Of a DNA stretch of 64,000 nucleotides, positions 1-11,935 are shown piece by piece; position 1 is the stretch's first letter; every line of letters begins with the position of its first letter. Where the stretch lies: NCBI RefSeq assembly GCF_000313135.1, contig NW_004457654.1, positions 689,896 through 753,895 on the forward strand, given 5' to 3'. Position numbers and translations under genes: made by a program. The notes below the pieces were generated by a model that had not been told where the DNA came from, did not search any database, and saw nothing but the letters and a program-made list of their open reading frames with translations. This stretch comes from Acanthamoeba castellanii str. Neff (lineage: Eukaryota; Discosea; Longamoebia; Acanthamoebidae).

Positions 1-294
1 CTTCCGCGAGCCTGACAGCAGGTTTCAGATTCCGATAATTCCAAGCATTCTTCTGTGTTTTATGTCTCTTTTCCCGCAAGCTTTTTTCATTTCTCAGGTC
101 GGAGTTCCAACAGAAATAACGGGAGTGCGAGTCCGGGTTTTGGACGTCGTTGTAGTCGTCACTGCCCTCTCGCTTCGCCCTCGCTTCTTGCTCTCGCGAA
201 CGGCCATACGATTTCATTTTCCATTCTACGCCACCCATTTCGGCCAAATAATCTCCAATCTCCCCAAAATTAATTTCATTTAATTGGAAACATA

Positions 295-2202
295 ATGGAA
301 GCCTCCCCGAATCGCGCTACTTTGCCGTCTTCTTCCTCCTCCTCTTCTTCTTCCCAGCCGGGCAGCGAGGGCGTGGGCGTGGGCGGGTGGTATGCCGGCC
401 AGACCATCCTCATGACCGGCGTGACGGGCCTGCTGGGCAAGGTGGTCCTCCACAAGCTCCTCTCCGTCCTCCCCGACCTCCCCGACCCCTCGCCGTCGCA
501 CCATCAAGCCGGCGGTGGCGAAGATGGCGAAAGCCACGGCGGTGCCGATGCCGCTGAGCTGGGCTGCCGCATCATGGTGCTGGTGCGGCCCAAGGCCGCG
601 GCCAAGAAGGGCGGCGACGCCGTGCCCGGGCGCGTGCGGTTCGCGCGCGAGGTGCTGACCAGTCCGCCCCTCCAGAGCCTCCTCACCACCCGCCCCTCCC
701 TCGCCCGCTACATCCACGTACCCCGCACCCTCTTCTTTTTTGTTTTTAAATCTATTAGAATATTTCTAAAAGCTTTAGAAAATAATTACAACCATTAATT
801 CCATATTATTTGAAATAAAATTCTATTTTTTGATCATATTAAATGCTTTGCGGGCAGGTGGTGGAGGGCGATATTGGTGAAGAGGGCCTGGGCCTGTCGG
901 AGGCCGACCACAACTTGGTCACGTCCCAGGTACGCGGCCCCGCTCGCACATCCGCGCGTCGTGTACAGTCGTGCGCTGTCGTGCGCTGTCGTGCGCTGTC
1001 GTGTGGAGTGTACGTATGTTAACAGTTCGTTGTGGCGCGTTAGGTGACGGTGATTTTGCACATGGCGGCCACCACCCGCTTCACGGAGCACATCCAGGTT
1101 GGGCTCCTCGTCACTCTCTTCTTCCTTGTTCCCCGACATTGGCGCCAATCACTTTTCTCACGCGTGGCGGCGGCGGCGGCGGCGGCGGTGGTGGTGGTTG
1201 CGCGTGACAGCTGGCCATCCAAATGAACGCCCTCGGCGGCCTGCGCGTGCTCCGCTTGGCCAAGCAGTGCGCCCGCCTCCGCGCGCACGGTACTCCACCA
1301 CCGCCGCCACAAGGCCCAGGCCACATCAGTCCTTTCACACTTGTTTTCGTGTGCGTTCGTGCGTGTGCGGTCGTGTCGTGTCGTGTCGTGTCGTGTCGTG
1401 TCGTGTCGTGTCGTGTCGTGTCGTGTCGTGTCGTGTCGTGTCGTGTCGTGTTTTCAGTGCACGTGTCGACGTGCTACGTCAACTGCACGCTGTCGGGGCC
1501 ACCGGGCTCCGATCCCCGCGAGATCGACGAAACTATCTACCCCATCCGCACCCTCATGCAGTACCACCTTCTCTCTTCTTCGTTTTTTTTTGCTTTTCTT
1601 TCGCTTTCGTTCTTTTCCCCTGGGCACGATCGTTGAACGGCCTGTACGTGTGTCGTGTGTGTCGTGTGTGTCGTGTGTGTCGTGTTGCAGGCGACACATG
1701 GATCCCTACAAGACGGTGAGCACGATCGAGGGGATGACCTACGAGCACGCCGAGAAGATGACCCGCAAGATCATCAGCCCGTACCCCAACACCTACACCT
1801 TCTCCAAGATGCTGGGCGAGCAGATGCTCCAGAAGGAGAAGGGCTCCGTCCCGCTCTGCATCGTGCGGCCCGCCATCATCGGCCCCGCCGTGCGCGACCC
1901 CTTCCCGGGCTGGGTCGACTCCCTGATCGGCCCCGCCGGTGCGTTGCCCCCCCCCCCACAAACTCTCATTGTGTGTCGTGTCGTGCGGCTGACACGCGAC
2001 ACGACACGCATGACACGACACGCAGGCGTGTGTTTGGCGGGTGGTATGGGTGTGCTGCACGTGATGCGAGGCAAGAGCCGGCAGGTGGCCGACCTCATTC
2101 CGGTGGACTACGTGTGCAACACCATCCTCACCGCCGCCTGGCACACCGCCCGAAACCCGCCCGGCCGCCGCATCCCCATCTTCCACTCCGCCTCCTCCGG
2201 TA

Positions 2203-2252
<50 letters not shown>

Positions 2253-2945
2253 ATACATCAATACATCAATACAATGCGTCATCATCTCTTAACGCATTGG
2301 TGTGATCGCCTTTGCTGTGCGCAGGCAAGAACCCGACGGACTGGTGGACGATCATTACGGTGGGCATCCAGTGGTTCCGACGGAACCCGATCAAGCACGA
2401 GCTCAAGCAGTTCCCGTTCGCGTTCGTGGTCAACAACTTCTGGCTCTTCCTCATCGCCCACATCATCTTCCACACGACGCCGGCCGCCATCGGCGACGTC
2501 CTCCGCATGCTGCAGGGCCGCAACGCGAAGCTGGTGGCGGGCTCGAACCACCTCTACACGGTCATCACCCAGCTCACGCCCTTCACGTCGCGCCAGTGGC
2601 AATTCCTGGCCGACAACGTCGACACCAAGCTGCTGGCCTCCATGTCCGAGCAGGACAAGAACATCTTCGAGATCGAGGTCCGCAAGATCGACTGGGAGAT
2701 CTACACCATCACCCTGGTTCGTTCCCCCCCAACACGATCATCATCATCATCACACACAACACACAACACACACACACGACACGACACGCCGCACACGCAC
2801 ACGGTGCAACGCACCACCGCACGCACTCATGGGGTGGCGTGTGGTGCAGGCCAAGGGTCTGGTGCAGTTCCTGCTCAAGGAGGAACTCACGAACAACCTC
2901 GCCGCCGCCATCCTGGAAAAGAAGAAGTTCACGGCCGCCCTGTGA
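295..2945 (+). CDS. Fatty acyl-CoA reductase (FAR), multi-exon
   Basis: Predicted to reduce fatty acyl-CoA with NADPH to a fatty alcohol for wax or ether-lipid synthesis, probably on ER or peroxisome membranes. The N-terminal Rossmann domain starts with ILMTGVTGLLGKVVLHKLL, the TGxxGxxG dinucleotide-binding motif. Spliced exons then read VILHMAATTRFTEH, LRLAKQC and HVSTCYVNC, the usual order in extended short-chain dehydrogenases of the FAR family. The active-site pair is in TYTFSK (YxxxK, about 1790-1810) and is followed by IVRPAIIGP. The C-terminal part after 2330 matches the FAR_C 'sterile' domain and has a hydrophobic stretch, NNFWLFLIAHIIF. About nine exons are visible, with donors mostly GTACGN or GTRC and introns rich in TCGTG repeats. 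Start is the first ATG of the leading exon; stop TGA at 2943. Family assignment is firm; exon edges are by eye. Confidence 0.9.
1371..1451. repeat. (TCGTG)n pentanucleotide microsatellite in a FAR intron
   Basis: About 16 tandem copies of TCGTG fill the 3' half of an intron of the acyl-CoA reductase gene and stop just before the TTTTCAG acceptor. It is the longest pure example of a repeat class found in introns across the window. Confidence 0.95.
2203..2251. repeat. (CAT)n trinucleotide microsatellite in a FAR intron
   Basis: About 16 uninterrupted CAT units directly follow a GTACATCATC donor inside the intron that precedes the FAR_C exon. Confidence 0.9.
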
Positions 2946-3103
2946 TCCTTCCTGCCAGTCAGCCACCCCGCCAGTCCAATCCAAGAAGACGAGCGACGCA
3001 TTCACTCACCCCTTTTGTGCCCTTTCTCCTTCTATCAAAAAGAAAAGCAATGCATTTTTGTTCATTTTGATGCGAACTTGGTGCACACCACTGCAGCAAA
3101 GCA

Positions 3104-5087
3104 CTACACGCTGGAGCTGCTGCCGCCGAGTTCCTTGTGGCGGTTGATGGCGGCGAACAGCTCCTCGGCCTCGTCTCTGCGAGATGCGCGCAGGAGGTAC
3201 AGGACCGGCTTGCCCTCCTCCACCGCCGACACCTGGAGGTGTCCCAACCACCACGCAACCACCCACACCACCAATCGTCATGGTCACACTCTTCTTCATT
3301 CGCACCACCACCATCGCCATCGCCATCGACATCATCACCATCCGTGGAAGAGAGACGAACCTGTACGCCTTTCTCCTGCACCCTCTTGGTGATGGTGTGC
3401 GGGAACAGGGCGGTGTTGAGGATCAGACGCAGCGCTCCCTCGGCGCGCATGACTGCCATTTCGGCCACGAGTGGGTCAATGGGTGGGTGGTGAGTTGGCG
3501 GTGCATTGGGTGCCTGGAGATGGTGGGGCGGGGCGGGGGGTACCGAGTCTGGCGTAGGAGTGGTCCTTGGCGACGTTGAGGTGGAGCTGGCCGGAGCCCC
3601 TCTCCTTCCAGGCCTGGCTCTCCGGCTCCAGCTTGAGCAGCTTGGCCCGCACCTGCACATATGTGTAAGGACCACCATCCACCATCCATCCACCGTCAAC
3701 ACAGGTCGCCGTACCGAGTGAACGCGCTCCTCGTTCTCCTCGCCGGTCACCACTTCGACTGTTCCAGTAGACGACCACCCGCGGAGTAGAGCGTCGTTAG
3801 GCGAGGAAGAAGGAGAAAGACGCGCGTGTAGAGAAAGAGAAACAGAAGAGGAGGAGGAGGAGAGGCCGACCCTTTTCGGCCACAGACGTAGACGAGCTCT
3901 CAGCGCCCTGCAACAAACAAACAAAAGTAAAGACTGTGAGAGGAGAAAGGGAAGAAGTAGAATAAATAATTATAAACAAATAAATAGAAAAATATTTAAA
4001 CTAAACTAAACTAAATAAATAAATGCGTAGCGAAGTGAGAAGAAGTGACTGTGGTGGTACCGAGGAGAAGAGGAGGGAAGACGACGAAGAGCTGAGGCTG
4101 AAGGCAAAGTCGGAGGAGGTCGAGGGCGCGGAGGAGGAGAAGAGGGTGAAGCCCGTGGAGGTGAGCGAGGGCGTAGCAGCGGCGCTGCCGTCCTTGCTGC
4201 CTTCGCCGCCAAAGAGGGAGCCGAAGGGCGTCGGCGACGAGAAGTCGATGCTGAACGGGCCGGGCGTCGACCCCGCCGCGCCCAGGTTGAAGCTGAGGGG
4301 CGCCGCGCCCGCGTCGGCGGCGCCGGACGACACCGACGAGAAGGAGAGGGGACCGGCCGCGAGCGACGAGAAGCTCGAGAAGCCCTCGCCCGACCCCGTC
4401 GGCCCCAAGAAAGCCAGCTTGCCGCCGCCGCCGCTCTCTTCCGCCTTCTGTTCCTTCTTGTTCTTGCTCTCCTCCTCTTCCTTGTTCTCCTGCGACTCTG
4501 TCTCCTTCGTCTCCTCCTCCTCCTCCTCCTTGCGAGCACGCCTGCACACACGCGAAGATCACGAAGTCAGACAACACAACACGACACACGACACACGACA
4601 CACGACACACGACACACGACACACGGCACATGACACACTACGCACACAACACGACATGGCACACGACGTACTTGGCAGGTTGCTGCTCTCCCTCGTCGTC
4701 CTGCTCGTGACGTCACCAACAACAACGTGCCGGGGAGAAAAGAGAGAGCGTGAGACCAACGAGCGAGCGGGAAACAACAACAAGGAGGTGAAGAAGATGA
4801 AGATGAAGATGAAGAGGTAGGGAGCTGTACCGCGCCGTTTTCGGCTGACGCGTCGGCGGCGGGAGCGGCCACAGCGGACTCACCCTTGGGCTGCAGCTCC
4901 TCGGCCTTGAGGGCCTCGTCCTCGGCAGGTCGCTTGCGGGAGACGGGCGAATCGGCCGCAGTGGTAGTGATGTTTGATGCTGCCGTGCAATTACAATTCA
5001 CAAAATACGATTAAAATTGAGATTGGATCTCGAGTGTGTGAATAATTTTGAAAATGAAGAATCGCTATGGAAGGAGGAGAGACCCAT
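3104..5087 (-). CDS. Ran-binding domain nucleoporin-like protein (RanBP3/Nup50 type)
   Basis: Predicted Ran-GTP-binding nuclear transport factor. The C-terminal exons spell a RanBD1 domain: EENEERVHSVRAKLLKL, WKERGSGQLHLN, a conserved RAEGALRLILNTALFPH segment, and an end reading RRDEAEELFAAINRHKEL. The middle exon (about 4050-4530) is Ser/Phe-rich with scattered FG-like pieces (PFGSLFGG, GFSSF, GFTLF), as in Nup50 and Nup2. The first large exon carries SRKRPAEDEALKAEEL, a short basic patch that could be a nuclear localisation signal. Stop is TAG at 3104-3106. The start is unsure: the long exon has no ATG of its own, but an upstream ATGG at 5084-5087 spliced to about 4985 restores frame and begins MASNITTTAAD. 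That donor (GTCTCT) is weak. RanBD family is well supported; RanBP3 versus Nup50 is not resolved. Confidence 0.8.
4571..4630. repeat. (ACGACAC)n heptanucleotide microsatellite in an intron
   Basis: Tandem 7-bp units lie in an intron of the minus-strand Ran-binding gene. In the sense of that gene they read GTGTCGT. It is the 7-base member of the TC(GT)n intron repeat class. Confidence 0.85.
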
Positions 5088-5347
5088 GAGAACGAGATGC
5101 AGCGGGACACGGGCGATTGAGTGTGGCTTGTTGCAATCGGCAGAGGGAGGAAGAAAGAGGCGGGAAAACAGATGTTAGGTTTTCATTTTGAGTTTCCTTT
5201 TGGCCAACAAAGAAAAGGAGTGAAAATGTCGGAGTTGCGAGAGGTGGTCGTTAGGACGACGCAATTTCGCTCATAAGTCTGCAGCCCGCGAAGCATTGAT
5301 TGAGCCATTGATTGAGGTGCGATCCAATCAATCTATCCATCACCACC

Positions 5348-8300
5348 ATGGGGGCGGAAGCAAGCGTGCCGATGGAGGTGAACGAGGCCGACGTGAGCTG
5401 GGTGGCGGCCCCTGGTGGCAAGTCAGGGGTGGGGGTGGTGCGGTGGCGCTCCAAAGTGCTCCACGCCTCGCCTCTCCTGCGCGCCCCTCACCCCGCCCGC
5501 GCGGCGCACCTCCTTCGCCAATGGAAGTACGGCACCCTGCTTGCCTTACTTGTAGCACTTTTTTTTATATTATTTATCAATATTTATTTCTAATAATAAT
5601 AATGGCTTTGCTACTTGATGTGCAACACAATAACAGGGCACATGAGGCCAAGCTGAAGAAGCACCCACACGTGCTAAAGATAGTGGGCGTGCTACGTGTG
5701 GCCAAGACCGATGTGTGGCACATCCTCACCGAACCCTACACCGTACGTACTACTCGCCACTTGCTACATTCTACTTGCTACTTGCTTTCTCGCTTCTTGT
5801 TGTTGTTGCTCGATGGTAACGAGGCCTTGTTGGCGTGGTTGCAGAAGGTGATGGAGCTGCCGCTCATGGAGGACCTGGCGGGAGGGAAGCGCGGGGTGGT
5901 GCCCCTGTACAGCCGACTCGAGATCGCCCACCAGGTGGCCCAAGTCGTGGCCCTCCTCCACCAATGCGACATCGTACACGGCGCCCTCACGCTCGACCAG
6001 GTCGTCATGGTACCGTCCACTTCCCTCTACACCTCTTTCATCATGACGGCCTCGACTATCCGATCGCCACCAACCACTAACCACTACGTTCTACGTTCTA
6101 CGTTTTACTGATGTATATTTATACATTTGCTTTGCGCTACTTATGTGCAGACGGACCGAGGGTTCAAGGTGAAGGGGATCGGGTGGAACTGGGTGCAGGA
6201 CGAGGAGGCGGACCCGCTCTACCTGCCGCCGGAGGCCATGGACCGGATGTCGAAGCAGGACCTGGGCCACACCAAGGAGGCTGACATCTTCGCCCTGGGC
6301 TACCTCCTGGGCGAACTCTACACCAACCGCTCGGTGCGCGACGTCTTCCTCAGCGAACCCCAGTTCAAGGACGCCAGCGGCAAGCCCGACAAGTACCCTC
6401 CATCATTCCACACATTCCACATTCCGCACTGTTCGGTGGAGGCCTAACGCCTTCCTGATGCGCCAATCAGGGCGTTGTGGAAGAAGCACGTGGTGCTGCA
6501 CAAGTTCAGTCCGGTGCAGGAGCACGATGTGAACAAACAGATGTCCAAGCTGCTCACGTCGTGCTGGAAGCGCGACACCGACAAGCGACCGTCGGCGCAG
6601 GAGGCGCTCGACATGCTCACCGAGGCCATCCTCGAGAAGGTCCTCCGTAACCGCTTCGCGCGCACCATCTGGCAGGCCGCCCTCGACAAGCAATACGAAG
6701 TACCTCCTCGCCCCTGTCGCGGGTGTCGTGTGCGTCGTGATGCGTGTCGTGCGTGTCGTGCGTGTCGTGCGTGTCATGCGTTTCGTGTTCGTGCGTGTGT
6801 CCGTTGATAACAACGTGGTCCATGTGTGCAGTTCAACAGGTCGGAGGCGAATCCCTTCGAGGTGAAGTGGCAACACTTTGCGTGGGCGTTCTACGTGAAG
6901 CATATGGGCCTCAAGATGCCCAAGCCCAAGAACATCCCACCCAAACGCTACCACCTGCGCTTCACCGAAATCCTCGGCCTGCTCTTCATCCACGAACTCC
7001 TAACTCGTACGCATTCCTAACGCGCCAAGGCTTGTTGCTATACAACAGACGCTGACACGATACACGACACGACACGAACGACACGCACACGCACACGCAA
7101 AACAGGCGACGAGGACGATGAGAGCAAGCGGCTGAGCACGCTGCTGTTGTCCGGAAGCGGGAGCGGCATTGGTGGTTCGGCGGTGCGGGACAAGAAGAAA
7201 GAGAAAAAGAAGAAGAAGAAATCCGACAACGATCTCCTCAGCGCCAAGGGCATCAACGTGCAGGCCGCCTCGCGCGGTGAACTCCGTGGCATCGTCCCGT
7301 ACGCTCGACCGCGCACGCACACGCACCTCCGCGCACGCGCACGCGCTAACAGCTGAGTGTGGTGTTTTGAACGTCATGGGACAGGTTGGATGATTTCTCA
7401 TCGTTCCTGCTGTGGTTTCCGCTGCTTGGCCCGGCAGGCGACACTACGCTCCTGAAGGACGTGGTGCACGTCATGGGCCACAGGTGACCCTCCACCTTTC
7501 CTTTTCTTCTCTTCTCTTCTCTTGACACAACTCTCACTTCAATCAATCTCTTTGGCGCCGCCCAGATTCTTCCAAGCCATACGCACCAGCGGTGAAGCCG
7601 TGCGCCTTCTGAACAAGCAGCCCAAGGGTACGCCTTTCTTCGGCCATCGCCGTCGTCTACATGGATTACATTCCTGAGACCAACGGTGGCGTGGGCAACG
7701 ACATTGCAGGGACGTTCTTGATGCGGTTCAGCGGAGAGCCGGGGTCGTTCTCGATCTCGTACGTGCTCGACTTCGTATCCAAGCCCTCTCCGCGTACCGA
7801 GCTGCGTCACCTCCGCTTCTCGCGCCTTCCCGAGGGCCGCTTTGCCGTCGTCATCAACAATCGGTATGGCGACCACACACGACACACACGACACACACGA
7901 TACACACGACACACAACTAACGTTCTCGCGTGTGTGCGTGTGCGGTGGAATGCAAAGAACGGAGAGCTTTGCGTCGCTGGACGAGCTGCGGAAGGCGCTG
8001 GTGCGGCAGTCGGCGGTGTGTCTGGAGAAGGAGTACGTCAAGCAGTCGGGCAGCAGCCTCGACGAGCTGCGCGCCCTCTGGTCCATGGTCGAGGAGGACC
8101 CCGACGAGCTCGAGGACCTCGGCTATCGCCCCATCATCACCTACGCCACCGCCAAGACCTCCTCCGAGGTATGTTTCATATTTCCATTTCATTTCAGTTT
8201 CAGTTTCAGTTTCGTTTCAGTTTCGATTAATCAGGTTTTACTTTTCTTGTAGGCGGCGGTGGCGGCCGGGCTGAAGGAGGGCCAGGTGCGGGAGACGATC

Positions 8301-11300
8301 GAGGAGCTGGAGGGCATCCTCACGTACAAGGGCAAGGCGCGCCTTGTCTCCATCCGCCAGGGCGTGCTCATGATCTACTCCCTCAACGAAGACGGCAAGG
8401 TACCACCGCCTTTCATGTCATGACATATCATCACGTGCAACAGACCATGAAGGCTTTACAATGTAACGCTCTCTTGTTCGTTTCGGTCGAATCCAGGGGT
8501 CGGCCGAAGCGTTGGTGGGTCCGCTGAGCCAATCGGTGGGCGGCCTAGAACTGGTCAACGCGGCGGAGCTGCGGCTCTCCCTCAGGGCCAGCGGCGCGCT
8601 GGTGGAGTCTTCGTCTTCGTCAACACCGGCCGTCTCATCATCATCGTCATCATTGTCGGTGTCCTCTTCAAATTCCTCGGCGTCCGTGTCGCCCCGGCCG
8701 TCGACGTCGGGCATCCGGTCGAGCAGCAACGAGGCCCTCCTCTCCAAGATTCGCACCGGCCGCCACCACCCCCACAAGGTGGTCGTGCTGGACGGTGCCG
8801 CGGTGACCGAACTCAAGGGCGAGATGTCGTTCCGCCTCGAGTGTAACGGGTGGGTCGGCGTGCTCAGCTGCGACAGCGTCCCTGCCACAGCCAAGGTACC
8901 AACATCACTGCACACGACACACACACGACACGCACCATCCCACACGCACACACTAGAAGGAATCTAAAGCGTGCGGGCGCTGTGTAGTGGATTACGTGCA
9001 TCTCGCACTGGTCGTTGCAGGGCAAGCGGAACAGGTATTCGTCGTTCCGCCCGCCGCACGCGTCCATCCCGGCCCAGTGGTACGTCGACGGCGAGGACAC
9101 GTACGAGGCCATCGCCGACGCCATCGAGTCGGCGCGCAACTGCATCTTCGTGGCCGACTGGTTCCTCATCATCGAGACCTACCTCCGCCGCAAGCACCCA
9201 CCCAGCATCCACAACCGCTTCGACAAGATGATCCTCAAGAAGGCCCAGGAGGTTCGCATCGCATTTTATTTACCTGTCGTGTGTGTCGTGTGTGCTAACA
9301 ATGTTGTTGGCAGGGAGTGCATATCTATGTGCTGCTCTATTTCGAGGTCAACCTGGCGCTGAAGCTCAACAGCCAGGCCACGGAGCGGAAGCTGGCCAAC
9401 CTCCACCCCAACATCCACATCATCCGCCACCCTCGCCTCCGACCCTTCTCCTGGTCCCACCACCAGAAAATCGGTATTTCCCCTTCCACAGTCGTTTCTG
9501 TTCTTGACCCACTTTGACCTACCAGCTTTGACTATGTTCCAATGGTTGACTTGACTTTGTGTGGACTTGACCACGGCCGTATGCAGTGGTGGTGGACTAC
9601 GACACGGCGTTCGTGGGCGGGCTGGACCTGTGCTTCGGGCGCTGGGATCGGCGCGACCACCCGGTGGCGGACCCGTGCCACCTGGCCACCCTGTGGCCCG
9701 GGCGGGACTACTACAACCCCGAGCTCGAGGGTCTGTCCAATCAGAACGTGGAGAACCCTTTCGTCGAAACCCTCGACAGGTACTACTACTCGCCTACTGC
9801 GCCACCCCCTCAGCCCTTTTGTGTGGTCGACAAGAAGAATCAGCCAGTTGCTGACGACAGCGGTGTCGACAGGAACAAGCAACCGCGTATGCCGTGGCAC
9901 GACATCCACATGCGGGTCGGAGGCGAGGCTGCGCGCGACGTCGCGCTAAACTTCATCCAACGTTGGAACCACCACAGGTCGGCTCTCCGCGCGCTCCGAA
10001 ACGGTCGTGAAATTCACGCCGTGCTAAACTTCGCGTGTGGCGTGTGCGTGTGCGGTGGTGCGTGTGCGTGTGCGTGTGCAGGGACAAGAAGAACGAAACG
10101 ATGCGTGCGCAGGTGCCCTACCTGCTGCCGTCCGTTTCGCCGCCGCAGACGCCCGCCGGGACGTGCGAGTGTCAGGTGGTGCGCTCCCTCTCCGATTGGT
10201 CCGGGTGCAACCGCACCGAAGACTCTATTGCCCAGGTATATATTTCTTCTACATATACATATATATAATATCACTTTCCACATGCTCTTTTGCTTGATAT
10301 ATATTATGTATACGAGACTAAACATCACTGTGTCGTAACGTATCGTGTGCGGCAGGCCTACTACGAGTTGATCGAGGGAGCACAATATTTTGTGTACATA
10401 GAAAACCAGTTCTTCATTTCCTCGACGGCGGGCTCCGCCGTGCAGAACCGCGTGGCCCAGGCCCTCGTCAACCGCATCATCCGCGCTCACAAAGAAAAAG
10501 GTACGTGCGCACACAACGCAACGCAACACGACATGACACGACACACGCCGCACGACACGACACGACACGACACACACTCATGGCATGATGGTGGCGGTGG
10601 TGGTGGTGTCACGTGTGTGCACACAGAGGTGTTCCGGGTGATCATCATCCTGCCCAACTTCCCCGAGGGGAGCTTCTTTGCGCCGGAGGTGCGGATGGTG
10701 ATGAAGTGGACCTACGAGACCATCTGCCGCGGCGACACGTCGCTCCTCGCCCAGCTCCAGCGCGCCGGCGTCAACATCCCCGAATACATCTCCTTCCACC
10801 AGCTCCGCTCCTGGGGCCACCTCGACCAGGTGCGTACCCTCCCGCCCAAGCTTGCGTCAGCATGACGTCAGCGTGTGTGCGTGACGTCACTCACTCACCA
10901 ACACACGATGCACACGACACACACGACGCACAGGGACCAGTGTCGAATCAGGTGTATGTGCATTGCAAGTGTATGATCGTGGATGATGTGTGGACGGTGA
11001 TTGGGTCGGCCAACATCAACGATCGGTCGATGCTGGGCGTGCGCGATTCGGAGGTGGCGATCATCACGCGCGACAAGGCGCCCGCCGACGGCAAGATGAA
11101 CGGCCGCAACGCGCGCGTCTCCTCCTTTGCCCAGTCGCTCCGCATCTCCCTCTGGCGCGAACACCTGGGCCTCCTCGGCGTACGACGGCTCTTCTCGCAC
11201 GCAAGTTTCCGCACACGCGCGCGCATGTCTGACGCGCCGCACACGACACACGCCGCACCGCACATGACACACACACTACGCAGAAGGAGGGTGGATCGGA

Positions 11301-11736
11301 GGACGCGCTGCTGCTGGACCCGATTCACGCGAACACGTTCCACGGGCTGTGGCGCAGGGTGTCGCAGAACAACACCACGATCCACTGCCAGGTGTTCGCC
11401 AACACGCCCTCCGACGAGTACAAGACGCTCAAGGACTACTCGCGCGCCCTCGAACGGCGAGAAGGTGCGCCCCCCCCCTCTCTATCTCCCAGCCCACATC
11501 GTGGCACTGACCACGCTCACCGACTATCGTGTCGTGCGGTGTGTGTCGTGTCGTGTTGTGTCTCGTCGTTGATGTGTCGTGCAGCCAACCCGATTTCAGC
11601 GCGGGAGGTCCAGGTGCTGGAGGGGCTCAAGGGCCAGCTGTTGGACCTGCCGCTCCTCTTCCTGAGCGAGGAGAACCTGGGTCCGTCGGCCAGCGACGTC
11701 GCCCTCAAAGTACTCGACTCGTCCGTCTTCACCTGA
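5348..11736 (+). CDS. Pseudokinase - SH2 - PH-like - phospholipase D fusion protein
   Basis: A protein of roughly 1,400 residues in over 20 exons. (1) 5348-6700 is kinase-like: [14 protein letters not shown], then [10 protein letters not shown] where HRDLKxxN is expected, KGIG in place of DFG, LPPEAMD as the APE region, and a C-lobe [18 protein letters not shown]. The catalytic Asp and the DFG Asp are missing, so it should be a pseudokinase; the HG motif recalls JAK JH2. (2) 6837-8168 is a helical linker plus an SH2 domain with [19 protein letters not shown], which keeps the phosphotyrosine-binding Arg. (3) About 8253-8895 is a weak PH-like segment. (4) 9021-11736 is phospholipase [15 protein letters not shown] joined to VVVDYD (first HKD), IENQFFISS, and HCKCMIVDD (second HKD). 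Both HKD motifs are intact, so hydrolysis of phosphatidylcholine to phosphatidic acid is likely. I found no stop or promoter-sized gap between parts; one gene is inferred, and transcript data are lacking. Confidence 0.82.
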
Positions 11737-11935
11737 TCCTCTTTTCAATAAATCAAACCCTCTTGTTCGATACTTGGTTGATCCCCTCTTGCCTTGCGCG
11801 GCCGTGTGATGGCACACGCCATGAAGAAGGTGTAAAAACCAAACAAAAAGACAAAACCAGTGTTGGTGAGGAAAGACAGCAAGAAGAGTACATACATGTT
11901 TTATAAAATGTTGTCTTGCTTCCCCCGCTTTGAGT

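Noticed and set aside
1371..1451. CRISPR-like array
   Set aside because: Units are 5-9 bases, tandem and without unique spacers; a simple microsatellite in a eukaryotic intron.
1341..2945. A single 534-residue open frame overlapping the acyl-CoA reductase
   Set aside because: It reads through the TCGTG, CAT and CA repeat introns and gives low-complexity text; the conserved FAR motifs need splicing instead.
4023..4820. A 265-residue plus-strand frame
   Set aside because: It is the antisense of the FG-rich exon of the Ran-binding gene and runs through a heptamer repeat.
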